Shown: positions 33,533-45,779, numbered from the stretch's first letter. The stretch is DNA of 64,000 bases from Dactylorhiza incarnata (GCA_033032865.1 JAWHQI010000004.1:22178001-22242000), one strand, 5' to 3'. A program made the numbers and translations. Notes: generated from the sequence alone by a model not told the origin.

Positions 33533-35743
33533 AAGGATGAAGTAGTTTTGGCCACCATGGACAAAAGGGCTAAGAATATAATTGTGAGTCCTAAAGATGA
33601 CTCCACTTACCAAAACCTGATTCACTACAAAACTACAAAGGAAATGTGCGATTCACTAATTGTCTATATGGACGGCACCGAGGAAGTGAGAGATGATAGA
33701 AAATCTCTTCTCAAACAAGAATATGAGACCTTCAAGCAAGAGAAGAACGACTCAATTACCGACTATTCTGAGAAGTTATTTAAGATAGTCAATGGACTGA
33801 AGAATTATGGGAGAGAATTCTCCAATTATGATCTCAATGACATGTTCTTGATGTCCCTCAACAAGGAATGATACATCAAGATCTGTGCAATAAGGGATAT
33901 GGGGAACATAGCTAACATCCAGCTTCAAAAACTATATGGCAAGCTGCAATCCCATGAATTGCAGCGAAATACAAGAAAGGCTAAAGAAGAATCTTCTAGA
34001 TCCTATTATAGGTAGAAATCTACATCCTTTAATGCTGAAAGCTCCAAGAGGAGTAGAGAAGATTCCCCAGCCCTCACGGAGAGAGCTGCTGAAGAAGAAG
34101 AATCTGAGGACTGTTCCTCAAACTCAGATCTTATAGATGGAGAACTATCCTTGTTCTCCAGGTAGTTCAATAAGCTACTGAGCATGAGGAGGCAGTGGAA
34201 AAATAGACCCCCATTCTTCTCCAGCTCCAAGAAGAACTACAACAGCAATGACATGCAAAAGCACAATCCCAAAAGGGACATGCATGATCCTAAATAGGAT
34301 AAACATTTTACCTCTGACATTGTTTGTTATTGATGCAACATACCAAGTCATGTCATTACTGATTGTCCTGATAAAAGAAAGAAGGAGAGCTGATGAGAAA
34401 ATGTCTCATAAAGGTAAGAAGCCTAAGAAGAGCTTCATTGCCAAGAATCCTAAGACTTTGAGTGAGAGTGACACAAGCTCATATGAATCAAATAAGGAAG
34501 CCTACATTGGGCTCACTGCAATTTCAAAAGATGAGTGGGAGGCTGAATATCTTGCTACCAGTGTGTGCATAAGGGCACCCCTATCACTATGAGACATTGA
34601 GTCAGAAGAAGAGAACTACTATGGACTAATGTCCCTAATTGATGAAGAGAAGCCAGATAATTCATATCCTGATAAGGTACATATTAAAGCCTCACTATCT
34701 AACTCTGGATCTGACCTTGAGTCTGATGCTGGATCAGAAGCAAACTCATCAGTTGATGATGAGAGTGATTCTGAACTAGCAGATCAACATAATGATCTAA
34801 TAAATAAGTATGTTGCTCTATTAAACGCATTAAGGAATAACAAAGCCTTGGTCAATGCTCAATTTGAAGAAATAAAAATTCTTGAGCCATATAAATCCCA
34901 AGTGGATGAGAAAACCGAAGAAATAATGAGTATGACCTATAAGCTTATGATACTTCAAAAAGAAGTATGAAGCTCAGAGCAAAATAATAGTTCAAAAAGA
35001 AAGAGCCATCAAGGCTTTGGAGAACAAGCTTCTTATAGAACGGAAGTTTGTGGCAAACTTCTCTAAGCCAAAAACTATACTCCCTATTATAGACAACTTC
35101 TATTCTCCCTATAGAGGATGACTTGGCTATAATAAGGAAAAGGAAGAGACCTCCAAAGATAAAATCAACTTCCAAAAAGTTATATTGCCCTCCAATTTAT
35201 AAGAAAATGCTCTAACCTATGGATATCTCTCCAATGGGTGCTCTACTAATGGAACAAAGCCACAAAACTCAAAGAATTGAGCAAACATTGGACTAGTGCC
35301 CTCAAGGCACCGTATGAGGAGATTTAGATGAAAGATCATGGACCATTTGTACTTTGCTCTTCAACACCATCAGCCAAAGGAAAGGGAAAGGATCTTCCTC
35401 AAATGCCTATCCCTAAAGTGAAACCTATGGCTGTGCAGTCAACTTTCAATCCTGTGCACAACCACATGATTAGCTAAGAAATGCTAGAAATACAGCAGCC
35501 TGCTCTTCTGAGCATCGATATCATCACCCCACTCAGAAGTTGACTTAGAAGAGGATGTATAATAAATTTGAATGCTGGTGTTGTGGCAAGATTGACCACT
35601 TTATCATAGACTGTTGGTACAATCCATCAGTGCCTAGGGCATATAATGTGAAGGTTGCTAATAATTTAGTTATAAAGTATCATGCAATCAAGGCTAACAG
35701 GAACCAAGGACCCAAACTTATTTGGGTTCCTAAGGTAAACTAA
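33533..35743 (+). pseudogene. gag: Element C gag, remainder
   Basis: The frame resumes after insertion A with KDEVVLATMDKRAKNII. The capsid part GTEEVRDDRKSLLKQEYETF runs to a TGA at about 33869. A first zinc knuckle at 34325-34366 has the CX2CX4HX4C spacing with a TGA inside (CY-stop-CNIPSHVITDC). An acidic coiled-coil region (34629-34970) follows. A second, intact knuckle (WCCGKIDHFIIDC) lies near 35578. The tail ends IWVPKVN then TAA at 35741. Many stops are present. Confidence 0.82.
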
Positions 35744-36012
35744 TTTATTTTTTGTTGGTATGTCCAAAGACCAACAAAATGCTCATCTGGTATTTGGACT
35801 GTGGAAGTTCTAGGCACATAACGGAGATAAGAATCCTTTTGAAGAAATTTGCCCGTATGGAAGATAAAGACAAAGTAATCTTTGGTGGATTTGACAAAGG
35901 CATTATCAAAGGCTATGGTATGATTACCAATGGCATTGTCTCAATTACAAAAGTGGCTTATGTGGAAGGGTTGCAACACAACCTTATAAGCTTAAGCAAC
36001 TATGTGATTTAG
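35744..36012 (+). pseudogene. pol: Element C protease
   Basis: The motif reads WYLDCGSSRHITE where active SIRE proteases have Asp-Ser-Gly-Cys-Ser, so the catalytic triplet is changed. The later FGGFDKGIIKGYG and EGLQHNLISLS blocks are recognisable. Confidence 0.8.
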
Positions 36013-37060
36013 TCTTTGTCATTGAATTACACAAGGATAAGTGTCTGATCAAAAATTTTATAGACTTTGAAAAAATCCTTTTATGCACTAGGAGTGGAAA
36101 TGTTTATTGTTTGAATTTCTTATGTTTATATTCTTCCTCATATGTATGTCTTGTAGAAAATGAGAGAGTCTCTCTTTGTGTGCAATGAAAAAAGAGACTT
36201 GCTTACATAAACTACAAGACAATCAACAAGCTATTTTTAGAAAATTTAGTTAGAAATGGAGCTAACCTTAAATGCGTTAAAGAGGGTATTTATCATGCCT
36301 GCCAGATGGGCAAGAAGACTAGGACCACATTTAAGAGCATATGCTCCAAAGATTCTGAAAGACACCTATATCTATTGTTTATGGATTTATTTTGTCCTAT
36401 GCCAATTCATAGTTTAGGAAGAAAGTTATACACTCTTGCGATAGTTGATAACTTCTCTAGATATGCAAGAGTGTTCTTCCTCAAGAAAAAGTCTGATATC
36501 TTCGACAACTTTGTGTCCTTTGTCAAGCATGTTCAGAATGAGAAGAACTGCACTATGATAAAATTTGAAGTGACCATGACACAAAATTTCAGTCTGAACC
36601 AATGCCAAATTTTTGCAAAGAACAAAGTACACTTCAAGAATTTTCTTCTCCAAGAACCCCACGACAAAATGGAGTTGCTAAGAAGAAAAAATAGGACTCT
36701 CATAGAAGCTGGGAGAACCATGCTAAGTGACTCTTAACTACCAGAATACTTCTGGGCTGAAGCTGTCAACACTGCCTTCCATGTGTAGAATAGAGCTTCT
36801 ATCACCAAATATCACAAGAAGACCCCTTATGAATTAATGAAGGGCAGAAAACCAAATTTAGCCTACTTTACGATCTTTGAAAGTAAGTGTTTTGTACTAA
36901 ACAATGGAAAATCATACCTAACCAAATTTGTTGAAAAGTGTTTTGAGGACATTAGTTGGATATTGTAGCCACAACAAGGCTTGTAGGATATTCAACAAAA
37001 GTCCCATGTTGTAGAAGAATTAATACAAGTTGTATTTGATGAGACAATCATGATTCTTGA
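36013..37060 (+). pseudogene. pol: Element C integrase, heavily eroded
   Basis: Pre-integrase traces lie at 36180-36310. The core is open 36306-36737 with YLLFMDLFCPM (first Asp), VDNFSRYARVFFLKKKSD and RRKNRTLIEAGRTML. The second catalytic block reads FEVTMTQNF instead of a Ser-Asp-His-Gly-type motif, and the Glu block is shifted. FWAEAVNTAFHV and FGSKCFVLNN-like traces continue through stops. Confidence 0.75.
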
Positions 37061-37239
37061 AGGATTGTCCAGTTCTTCTAGTATTGCAGGAACATATTTG
37101 AAGCTAAACGAGCTAAGCCTAGAAGAGTCTATATCTCTAGACTTGATCATTGAAGATGGAGAACAAGTCGAAGGAGAATCACAAGAAATAATGCTTGGAC
37201 AACATCCATCTGAAACAGAGATTGTAGATAATTAAGGAG

Positions 37240-38155
37240 CATACCTCCAGCTTGGAGACATCATAACGACCACCAAAGTAGTCAAGTAATTGGAGATATA
37301 TGCCAAGGAGTGAGAACAAGAAGAAGTCCTCATAATGAGGCTCTATATCTGAGCTTTCTATCGCAAATTGAAACCAAAACTTTGAAGAAGCCGACTCAGA
37401 TCCCTCTTGGATCATGGCTATGCAAGAAGAACTAAGTTAGTTCAAAGGTGTAAAGTATGGAAGCTAGTTCCTAGGCCCCAACATGAAAATGTTATTGGAA
37501 CAAAGTGGATCTGTAGGAACAAGCTGTATGAGAATGGTGTCATCATAAAGAACAAAACAAGTTTGGTTGCAATGAGATACATACGGGAATAAAGGATTGA
37601 TTTTGATCAAACCCTTACACCAATAGCCAGACGTGATGCAATAAGGTTATTTCTAGCATACGCAGCTTACAAAGGATTCAAAGTATATTAAATGGATGTG
37701 AAGTTTGCCTTCATACATGGAGATCTCAAAGTGAAAGTATATGCAGAGCAACCTCCAGGTTTTGTTGTTCCTAACCTAACTAGTCATGTTTATTTCATGA
37801 GAAAAGCATTGTATAGGTTGCAACAAGCACCTAGGGCTTTGTATGAAACCTTGTCTAGCTTCTTCATTGAAAATAAATATTCAAGGGTGAAGATAGATAA
37901 GACATTATTTCTAAGGGAAGTAAGGGGAAAAATCTTGCCAGTACAAATATATGTTGATGACATAATATTTGGATCTACTAATGATAACCTTTGCAAGAAG
38001 TTTGCAAGCTTAATGCAAGGGAAGTTTGAAATGAGCAGCATTGGAGAGCTAAAGTATTTCTTAGGCCTCCAATTGAAATAGTCTGAAGATGTAATCATCA
38101 TCTCTCAGGCCAAGTTAACTAAAGAGTTGATCAAGAAATTTGGGATGTAAAGTGC
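37240..38155 (+). pseudogene. pol: Element C reverse transcriptase
   Basis: Traces of the linker and GTKWICRNKLYENG (37500) are followed after a stop by [50 protein letters not shown] (about 37947) and ELKYFLGLQ, then a TAG at 38080. Several stops make it inactive. Confidence 0.83.
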
Positions 38156-38651
38156 CTCTTCAATGAGAACTCCTATAGGATCCAATGTATCACTGGACAA
38201 AGATGAGAAAGGGAAACCTCTTAATGAAACCATGTACAGATGCATCATTGGTTCCCTTCTCTACCTAACTGCTAGTAGGCATGATATTTTGTTCTCTACA
38301 TGTGTCTGTGCCAGATATCAAGAAAACCCTAAGGAATCTCATTACTCTTATGTAAAAAAGAATCTTGAGATATCTCAAGGGCACACCAAAACTTGGCATA
38401 TGGTACCCTAGAAGTAATTACTTTGATCTAACATGCTATTCAGATGCAGAATTTGCAGATTGCAAAGAAGATAGAAAAAGAACATCAAACACCTGTCAAT
38501 TCCTTGGGAATAGGCTAATCTCATGGAGTAGCAAGAAGCAAACAAGTGTGCAATATCCACTGCTAAGTCAGAGTATATCTTAGCAGGGACTTGCTTTGCA
38601 CAATTGCTTTGGATACAACATCAACTGGAAGAATACAACATCAAGACCAGT
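38156..38651 (+). pseudogene. pol: Element C RNase H, truncated
   Basis: [29 protein letters not shown] and CYSDAEFADCKEDRKRTSNTC are clear. The sequence ends abruptly after the WIQHQLEEYNIKT position, before the second half of RNase H. The rest of C and its 3' LTR are not found anywhere in the window. Confidence 0.82.
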
Positions 38652-38854
38652 TGATTGTACATTATTTATAGTTTTTTATATAATATTTTAGTTGCAATTA
38701 ATTTATTTTTACATAGTTTTACTTTAATATATATCTAATTTACTTTGTTTTGTGTTTTCAGGTAATCTGGGCTTCTAATAGCAAATTTAAGCCTACAACT
38801 GTGTTCACGGGAATTAATGGAACAAATTGCAAAAATCCTCAATACGCGCCCTAG

Positions 38855-39300
38855 GTTACGCCTGTGACCTAGGGGCACGACAAGTGTCATGACCGTGTCC
38901 CGCCTTCAGCTCCCGGAAGACCTATACATGTCAGATTAAAATTACACGCCCATGTCACAGGCATGATAGGGGTGTGACCCTCAGGTCACGAGCGTGACTC
39001 GCCTAACAAGCCTTCAATACAAGCAGTTTCCAGATCACGCCTTCAGCTCATTTAATATTACACGCTCTCGGTCAAGGGCATGACCGAGGCCGAGACCCTA
39101 TCAATAACCTCCACATTCAGTAGTGATCGAGCCATTCCACTGTCTTTTCCAGATCTAGCTAGACACGCCCATGGACACGCCCATGTCCAAGGGCGTGTAA
39201 CTTTGTGCTAAGTCAATTTGGCAGTTTTTCTCCCCAACGTTCCTTGGTTTTCAAGACAGCGGTTACACACCTTACACGCCCTTGGTCATGGGCGTGAGCA
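38855..39300. repeat. CACGCCC / GGGCGTG / GTCACG cluster in D LTR
   Basis: It includes the perfect inverted repeat GTCACGAGCGTGAC (38985-38998), CTAGGT...ACCTAG around 38866, and several ACACGCCCATG or ATGGGCGTG words in both orientations. Confidence 0.75.
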
Positions 39301-39326
39301 ATGGTGTGACTCCCCATTTTTCTACC

Positions 39327-39333
39327 TATAAAA
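39327..39333 (+). promoter_or_regulatory. TATA box of D LTR
   Basis: CCTATAAAAGCTAGC lies 30 bp after the last GGGCGTG word. Confidence 0.7.
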
Positions 39334-40237
39334 GCTAGCTGCTGCAAAAGTGATCCCTCTCCAGTCCTTGCTTTAGATTTGATCATTTTCTTCATTTTAT
39401 TTGTATTTTCTTGTATGCAATTTTACTTTATGTCTTGCACCTTTAATTCCTAACATAGAATTTACCTTCCTTGCATTTATAATTTCATAATGTTCTTCTT
39501 TCAATTATGAGTAGCTAGTTTTATTGCATTCGATTGGAAGAATTCTTAAGTTTCGTATTTTGTAATGTCTCATTTTCATAGCTTTAGTTTTAGAATTTTT
39601 ACGATTCACTTATGGTTTTTATTTGATTGATTTCATATTTCTTTTATATGAATATCAATTCTTGATCCATTTTCTAGTTGATCGAGAGATCCGTGAAATT
39701 GTGTAGATCATTCATTTGTGGAAGGAGTTGCATGCACTCCTCGAGAGAGGATGACATAAATCTTCCAGATTGGAGTCAAATCCAATAGTGGGGTTCAATT
39801 ATTGAAAAGAGAGATTGAGGTCAAATCCAATAGTGGGGTTCTTAGGGGTTTCGACTGTCCGAGGGATCTTAATCGATCAACCTAAGATTATTTAGTAGAG
39901 TATTTTCGAGAGAGACGCTTTCATAATTTGGGAACCTCCACAGTCGAATTATTCTATCATATTTGTTATGAATTTAGATTTTACGATTTATTCAACTTAA
40001 GAAGGATTTCTGATCGAATGCTCCCTTCTTCCTTTTGCTCTTCATTATTCTAAATATCTTTTTATATTTACATACAAAAATATTAATTTGTGTGATTAGA
40101 AGTAATCAACTGGCCTGTAGAATACGACACTTGATATTTATTTTTAAATATCATATACTATGAACGATAGGTGCATTGGCCTATAGTTCGTAGAATTTGG
40201 AAAATAATTATATCATAAATTTTACATAACAAGTTTT

Positions 40238-40252
40238 TGGCATCGTTGCCGG
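40238..40252 (+). promoter_or_regulatory. Primer-binding site of D (tRNA-Asp type)
   Basis: TGGCATCGTTGCCGG matches the Asp-tRNA-type site TGGCGCCGTTGCCGG with two changes. The same type of site is perfect in element G. Confidence 0.75.
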
Positions 40253-40379
40253 AGATTATTTTGTTGATATTTTGAAAGAAGAAATTTTTTTAATTTTATC
40301 ATTCATTTTCTCCAACCCCAAATTTTGTAATTTTTTTAATTCTATTCTATTAAGTAACAGTGGTTTTGTTTTATAAATA

Positions 40380-40997
40380 ATGTTATCTCATTTGACCACA
40401 AAAATTGCTGAGCTTACGTACAAAATTAACATTTTGGAAGCCGCAAGTAAGTGTCAAATTGTTTGTAATTTTTGTGGTGCAAAACATTCTAGTGAAGAAT
40501 GTTCTTTTTATTATCAAAATTATCTTTGATATCAAAATGATTTTTCTATCGAATATCATTCTAATGAAATTCCTTATTGCTTCGATAGTAAGTATTCGTG
40601 GTGGCAAGATCACCCAGATAATTTACGGTGCGATGAATTAAATTCATTTAATCAAAATTTTTATTCTTCCACTTTTTACCTGCAAAACTCTTCTTCTCTT
40701 GGTGATTCTACGGTTCTTCCTATTCAATATTTGAATTGCTATTCTCAAGAAGAAGATAATTTTTTATACAAAGAATTTATTAAAGTAATAGGTGCACTGG
40801 ATGACATAACAGAAGAACATGTTTCTTCCCATACTCCACCCAGATCTTTTTTTCATGAATTTTCGCAAAATTCTTCTATTTTTGCTGAACATAAAATTCA
40901 TGACAACTTTGTGTTGGAAAATATTATTCCGCTTGGTAATGGACTAGATTTTTCTCATGAAAAAATTCATTTAGAAAAATCAACAAGCGACACTTAA
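40380..40997 (+). pseudogene. Element D short gag-like ORF with zinc knuckle
   Basis: From ATG 40380 the frame encodes about 205 residues with a single TGA at 40527. Residues 29-41 read CNFCGAKHSSEEC, a CX2CX3HX4C knuckle like those of Athila-type Gag. The remainder is Ser/Phe/His-rich with no recognised domain. It may be the C-terminal part of a larger gag left after deletion, or a compact protein of a non-autonomous family. Confidence 0.5.
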
Positions 40998-41309
40998 TTA
41001 TGTATTTTCACAAGAAACTCCTCCTTGTGACAATTTTTCTGACTCGCTATATATTGATTCTTTTTATACTAACGATTTTCATATAGATAAGCCATTGTAA
41101 TCCAACAACTTCACTGATCCATTTGCCGCTCATCTCCAGCACTCTAAATTAACTCAGGAATGTATACGTAATTTGGGTTCACAAGTTAAAGCTACTGGAC
41201 AATAAAAGAATCAAGAGTTTCCCGGAGGAGTCACCGGGCAACGAATTTCAGCATATTCACCTCAACATGAATTTAGGGAGTTGCATGTGCATTTTAAATT
41301 TAAATTTCC

Positions 41310-42457
41310 TTTTAGCTGACATTTAACGTCTAGCTCAAAGACGTTAAACAAAGCGCTCTTGTGAGGCACTCCTTGCTTATCTTTATTGCATTTTTTCTTC
41401 TCCTTTCAAGTTTTCTTCATACATAGTTTATAAACATGGGGGACAATGTTTATTTTTAAGTTTGTGGGTAAGTGTATTCTCTTATGTTTTGCTTTTATAA
41501 AAAATCCAAAATCAGAAAACTTTTTTAAATAAATAATCATAAAAAATTGTTTTTCTTTTCATTATTTTCAATTTTGTTATAAAAATTTCCAAAATGCAAA
41601 AAGAAAAAGTTTTCCTTTTCTTATCTTTTAAATCTTTGTGTCTTATTTTTCTTTTATGCAAATTAAAATACAAAAAATTACAAAATTATAAAATTTAAAA
41701 AATTTAATTTCTTGCGAAAGAGCTGTGTTGTGCTTTCATCCCATAAAACTGTCTCGTACCTTGCAAGCCCGTCATTGGGTAGCACTTCGGAAGTCCAAGA
41801 ATATAAAAATATTTATGTTTTATTTAAATATTAAAATCCAAATTTTTTGTACAAAATTTCTAATAAAATGAACTTTGTAATATTAAATTTCACAAAACTT
41901 CATTTTAGACTAAATTGATTTTAATTATGAGTTTTCTTTATAGGCTTTTTAAGGAGTTTTCCTTTCATGTATTTCTTTATTTTATGTCTCTTCCAAATTT
42001 GTTAGATTTAATTTATAGATGAATTTGATTTAATGAATTTTTCATTATTTTGATTTGTGTAGAATATTTCTTTGTTTTATTATCTCTCTTTAAAATATCA
42101 TGAATTAATTTTGTAGAAATTTTTCTAAAAATCATTAGATTTTACTTAGATTAATTTTAGCTCATGGATGCTTAAGATTGCTCAAAATTATTTTTTATGC
42201 TCTCAAAATATATTTCTTTAAAATTTTATAGCCTTTACACCCTAGCCCTTCCCCTACCATTTGTTCAACCTATTGATTGACAATATAAATTTAAGAGATC
42301 ATATGTCATGGAATGAGACGATAAAATTCATAATTTCTAAACCTATGCTCCCAAATTTGTAAAAGATTATATGACATGAAGTTGAGAGGATAAAATTCAT
42401 CACTCCTAAACATAAACATTTGGGATATTTCAAAAGAAGAAGAAAATTTAATAAAGG
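41310..42457 (+). other. Element D 3' non-coding tail
   Basis: AT-rich sequence with no ORF. It starts with the GACGTTAAACAAAGCGCT block (41339-41356) shared with G. A GGGGGACAATGTTTA motif lies at about 41438, and an imperfect 60-bp tandem pair lies at 42296-42423. Confidence 0.55.
42296..42423 (+). repeat. Imperfect 60-bp tandem pair in D tail
   Basis: AGATCATATGTCATGGAATG and AGATTATATGACATGAAGTTG begin two copies, each with ATAAAATTCAT and a CTAAAC-CAAATTT-like end. Confidence 0.7.
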
Positions 42458-42939
42458 TGTTGCGAACGACTAAAGGCTCCGGTAGACCGGACTAAATTGA
42501 ACCGTCTTAGCCCGGGAGCGCTCGAGCGTGCAAACAGTCACAGAAAAAAAAAATCTAACAAGGCAAATTTGTTAACATGGAAAACCGGTCAACTGGGTGA
42601 AAAACCACGCGGTCGGGTCCGTGACGACCAAAACTTCCAATATTTGTTGAATGTTGTACATGGATGATTTGAAGAACTCGAGGGTGACAGACTGCCTCTC
42701 GTTATAACTGTTGAAAGAGAGGTGCTTGAAGGGTGACAAGCCACCACTCACGGAGCTAAGCCTTTTGTCTGCAGCGGGGAATGTTGTGCTCTGAGCGCTC
42801 TAGAGATTTTGATTGCTTCTTGAAGGTTGGATCGATGTGCTCTGTTTGTCTTTGTCTCAGTGGCTTGCCTCCTGCTACGCGAGAGGAATTTGGAGTATTT
42901 GTCTTGACGGTGGCGGTCATGTTTGTTCATGAGCGCACA

Positions 42940-44440
42940 GAGACGTGCTTGCTCTGGAGCGCACGGAGGCGTGCTTGTTCTTGAGCATACGAAGGCGCAC
43001 TTGGAGAGGAGTGTACAAGGTCGCACTTAGAGCAGTGCACACGAAGGCACGCTAGGAGAGGCTTTGAGAGTAGAGCGCGCAGAGGCGCGCTTTGAGCAGA
43101 GCGCACGGAGGCGCAGTTGGAGTGAAGCGAACGGAGGCGCGTTTGGAGAGGCTTTGAGAGTGGAGCGCGCGGAGGCGTGCTTGGAGCGGCTTTAAGAGCG
43201 GAGGGCACGGAGGCGCACGGAGGCGGACTTGGAGCGGAGCACACATAGGCGTGCTTGGAGCAGCTTTATGAGCGGAGCGTGCGAAGCGGCGCTTAGAGCG
43301 GATTTGAGAGCGGAGAGCGGGGAGGCACGCTTGGAGTGGAGCGCACAGAGGAGCACTTGGAGAAGAGCGTAAGGAGGCGCGCTTGGAGCGGAGCGCACAG
43401 AGGCGTGCTTGGTGCGGAGCGCACAAAGGCGCTCTTAGAACAGAGTGCATGGAGGAGCACTTGTACCGGCTTTGAGAGCGGAGTGCGCTGAGGTGCGCTT
43501 GGAGAGGATTTGAGAGAGGAGCGTGCAAAGGCACGCTTGGAGTGGAGCACACAGAGGAGCGCTTGGAGTGGAGCGCACGAAGGCGCTCTTGGAGTGGAGC
43601 ACACAGAGGCACGCTTGGAGCGGAGTGCACATATACACGCTTGGAGCGGAGCGCACGGAGGCGCGCTTGGAGCAGCTTTAAGAGTGGAGCACGTGGAGGC
43701 GCACTTGGAGCTGAGCGCACGGATGTGTGCTTGGAGCAGAGCGCACGGAGGCGCGCTTGGAGAGGATTTGACAGTAGAGCGTGCGGAGGCGCAGTTAGAG
43801 CGGAGCGTACAGAGGTGCTCTCAGAGCTGACAAAGAAGAGGCATGCGCTAGAGCGCACACAGAAGAGACACGTGCAAGAGTGCTCAAGGAAGAGGCACAC
43901 GCGGGAGCGCGCAAGGAAGGGGCGCGCGCAGGAGTGCGCAAGGAAGAGGCGCGCGTGGGAGCATGAAAGGAAGCGGCGCATGCGGGAACGAGCAGGGGAG
44001 AGGCATGGGCAAGGGAGAGGTGCGTGTGGGAGCGCACAAGGCAGAGGCTCGCGTGGGAGCACGCAAGGGAGTGGCGCATGCGAGAGCGCATAAGGAGGAG
44101 GTGCGCGCAAAGCAGAGGTATGCGTGGGAGCTCCCAAGGTAGAGGCGCACGTGGGAGCGCATAAGGCAGAGGCACGCGTGGGAGTGCGCAAGGCAGAGGC
44201 GCGCATGGGAGCGTGCATGGGAGCGCGCAAGGGAGAGGTGCGTGCAGAAGCGTGCAAGGGAGTGGCGCATGTAGAAACATGCAAGGAAGCGGCGCGCATG
44301 AGAGCACGCAAGGAAGAGGAGCGCGCCTGAGAGCGCAAGGCAGAGGCATGCGCGGGAGCGCGCAAGTGCGAGGTGCTCGCAAGAGCGCACAAGGAAGAGG
44401 CGTGCGTGATAGGGAACAAGGAAGAGGCAATAGAGAGAGG
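42940..44440. repeat. GC-rich minisatellite, units about 24-30 bp
   Basis: The first half repeats GGAGCGGAGCGCACGGAGGC followed by GCGCTT. The second half (about 43820-44430) repeats GGAAGAGGCGCGCGCGGGAG-type units. Several frames stay open on both strands for 180-455 codons because of the repeat; their translations are low-complexity Ala/Ser/Pro/Leu/Arg or Arg/Glu/Ala strings with no domain. Confidence 0.85.
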
Positions 44441-44524
44441 AAATCGTAGGAGGAGGAGAGAGAAAATCCGTAGGAGGATTTTCTTGGGCCGAAAGGATCC
44501 TTCCTACTGATGGGGAATGAGGTC

Positions 44525-44532
44525 TATTTATA
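44525..44532 (-). promoter_or_regulatory. TATA box of J
   Basis: The minus strand reads ATCTATAAATAGACC. The minisatellite lies downstream, so it would be transcribed. Confidence 0.6.
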
Positions 44533-44583
44533 GATTTTAAGAGGGTCATACTGGTAAATTCCCCGGGTAACTATCAGACGGAC

Positions 44584-44856
44584 TATAATGCACCTGATTT
44601 TCGTTAATTATTTTGCATAGCCGCTTTGACGTAATTTTGGCGTAAGGGCGTTACGTCAGCTCGTCAGGTTTAGTTTTGGGCCTTAGCTTAGTTAAACTAT
44701 GTAATTTAGATCGAGCATGCGAGATTTCACGTCGTTTCAAGCTATAGAGAAGATTTTACGTAGTTATTAAGATCATAGCATCGGGAGGCTTTATCCTGAG
44801 TTTGGCTCGTCATAATTGAATTCTGACTTCGCCGTTTGATTTGTAGCGCCGAATTT
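44584..44856 (+). mobile_element. 5' LTR of F, first fragment
   Basis: This is the first 273 bp of the F LTR, ending at the AATTT target duplication (44852-44856) of element G. It contains no repeats or ORF. Confidence 0.65.
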
Positions 44857-45751
44857 TGATGCGCTATTTCGGCACTGCTAATTAGCAGGCACGAAATGCG
44901 ATACGACGGCAGTGTACCGGTCGCTCAAGTAATAAAATTGGGAGGAACTCCCCGAATATCAATCTCAAAGGACCGCAAGTTGGGTAGTACGATTTGCTCT
45001 AAACAGGAAATCAGTTAAAAGGAGTAATAAGTAACAACGGGGGGTTTGATTTGGTTTCCTACGCTATTGCAGAATGAAGAAAGATGCGGGTCAAAACTCC
45101 GCTTCGCAAGGCGAGATGGGTGCAACGGCGAAGATGTCGTGCTTCGGAAGGCGCATGGACGGGAAATCACTATGACGGTTGAGGGTCGCACACACCTCTT
45201 CTCAAAACATCACCACTAGCAATTTCTAGTGGCTTCACCCACAACGAATCACAGAAAATCACTAGGAACAAAGGGGCTATTCATGCCTCCACAACATCAG
45301 TGCATATGAAGGAAAGCAAAACTCCTTAAGATTAGCTTAACACGTGTTCAATCAACACAAAAATGAAGTATAAGCATTCAAGGTTAGAGAGGACCACAAA
45401 GAAGAAGTCACGGCTTGGGTTCACGGCCGGAATGAGAGGTTGTCGGGCTCTCTCCGGACTCGGCCCTCAGATGGTGAGCTTGGCTCTAAGGAGGCTGTCA
45501 CCGCTCCTACGATCTTCAGCGCTTCCTTGGTCTCCTTGGTGAGGAATTCTTGAACTAATGTTGGATGAAGCTTCCTAATGCTCCCGGATGGAAGGATGGA
45601 GGTGGAAATCACCGGAAATGGCCTTGATGGTGGAAGAGATGAAGGGGAAGCCTTCAGCCCTCAAGAGCAGCAGGAAGGAAGAGATTTCCCGCTCTCTGAA
45701 TCGCTCCCGGTCGTTCTCTATCGCTCCTCCGGTGACTGCCTCAATTCCTGC

Positions 45752-45759
45752 TTTTTATA
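45752..45759 (-). promoter_or_regulatory. TATA box of G 3' LTR
   Basis: The minus strand reads CCTATAAAAAGCAGG. The copy in the other LTR is at 54079-54086. Confidence 0.65.
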
Positions 45760-45779
45760 GGAAACAGGATGAAAATTGG

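Larger units (their letters stand above)
38652..40231 (+). mobile_element. 5' LTR of element D
   Basis: It starts TGATTGTACATT at the point where C stops, and ends TTTTACATAACA before the primer site. Inverted GGGCGTG/CACGCCC words fill 38855-39300 and the TATA box follows at 39327. A direct repeat GTCAAATCCAATAGTGGGGTTC is near 39775 and 39819. Confidence 0.65.
38652..42457 (+). mobile_element. Element D: gutted Athila-like gypsy element
   Basis: It has a 5' LTR (38652-40231), a tRNA-Asp-type primer site, one short zinc-knuckle ORF, and a 3' non-coding tail with the post-pol block also found in G. No pol and no 3' LTR are present. It is therefore a deletion derivative or a non-autonomous family member, cut on the right by J. 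Confidence 0.7.
42458..44583 (-). mobile_element. J: probable minus-strand LTR carrying a GC-rich minisatellite
   Basis: On the minus strand the right end has a TATA box and the left end reads GTTTTTCACCCAGTTGACC, GGTTTTCCATGTTAAC and finally GTCGTTCGCAACA, which resembles the U5 end of copia LTRs. No primer site follows to the left and the U3 start is missing where F begins, so it is a fragment or part of a solo LTR. Lineage is uncertain. Confidence 0.45.

Noticed and set aside
38652..40231. Host gene promoter upstream of the 40380 ORF
   Set aside because: The TATA box and repeats belong to an LTR followed by a tRNA-Asp-type primer site.
42748..44549. Long overlapping open frames on both strands (up to 455 codons) in the GC-rich array
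   Set aside because: They are kept open by the repeat unit, translate to low-complexity strings in several frames at once, and contain no domain.
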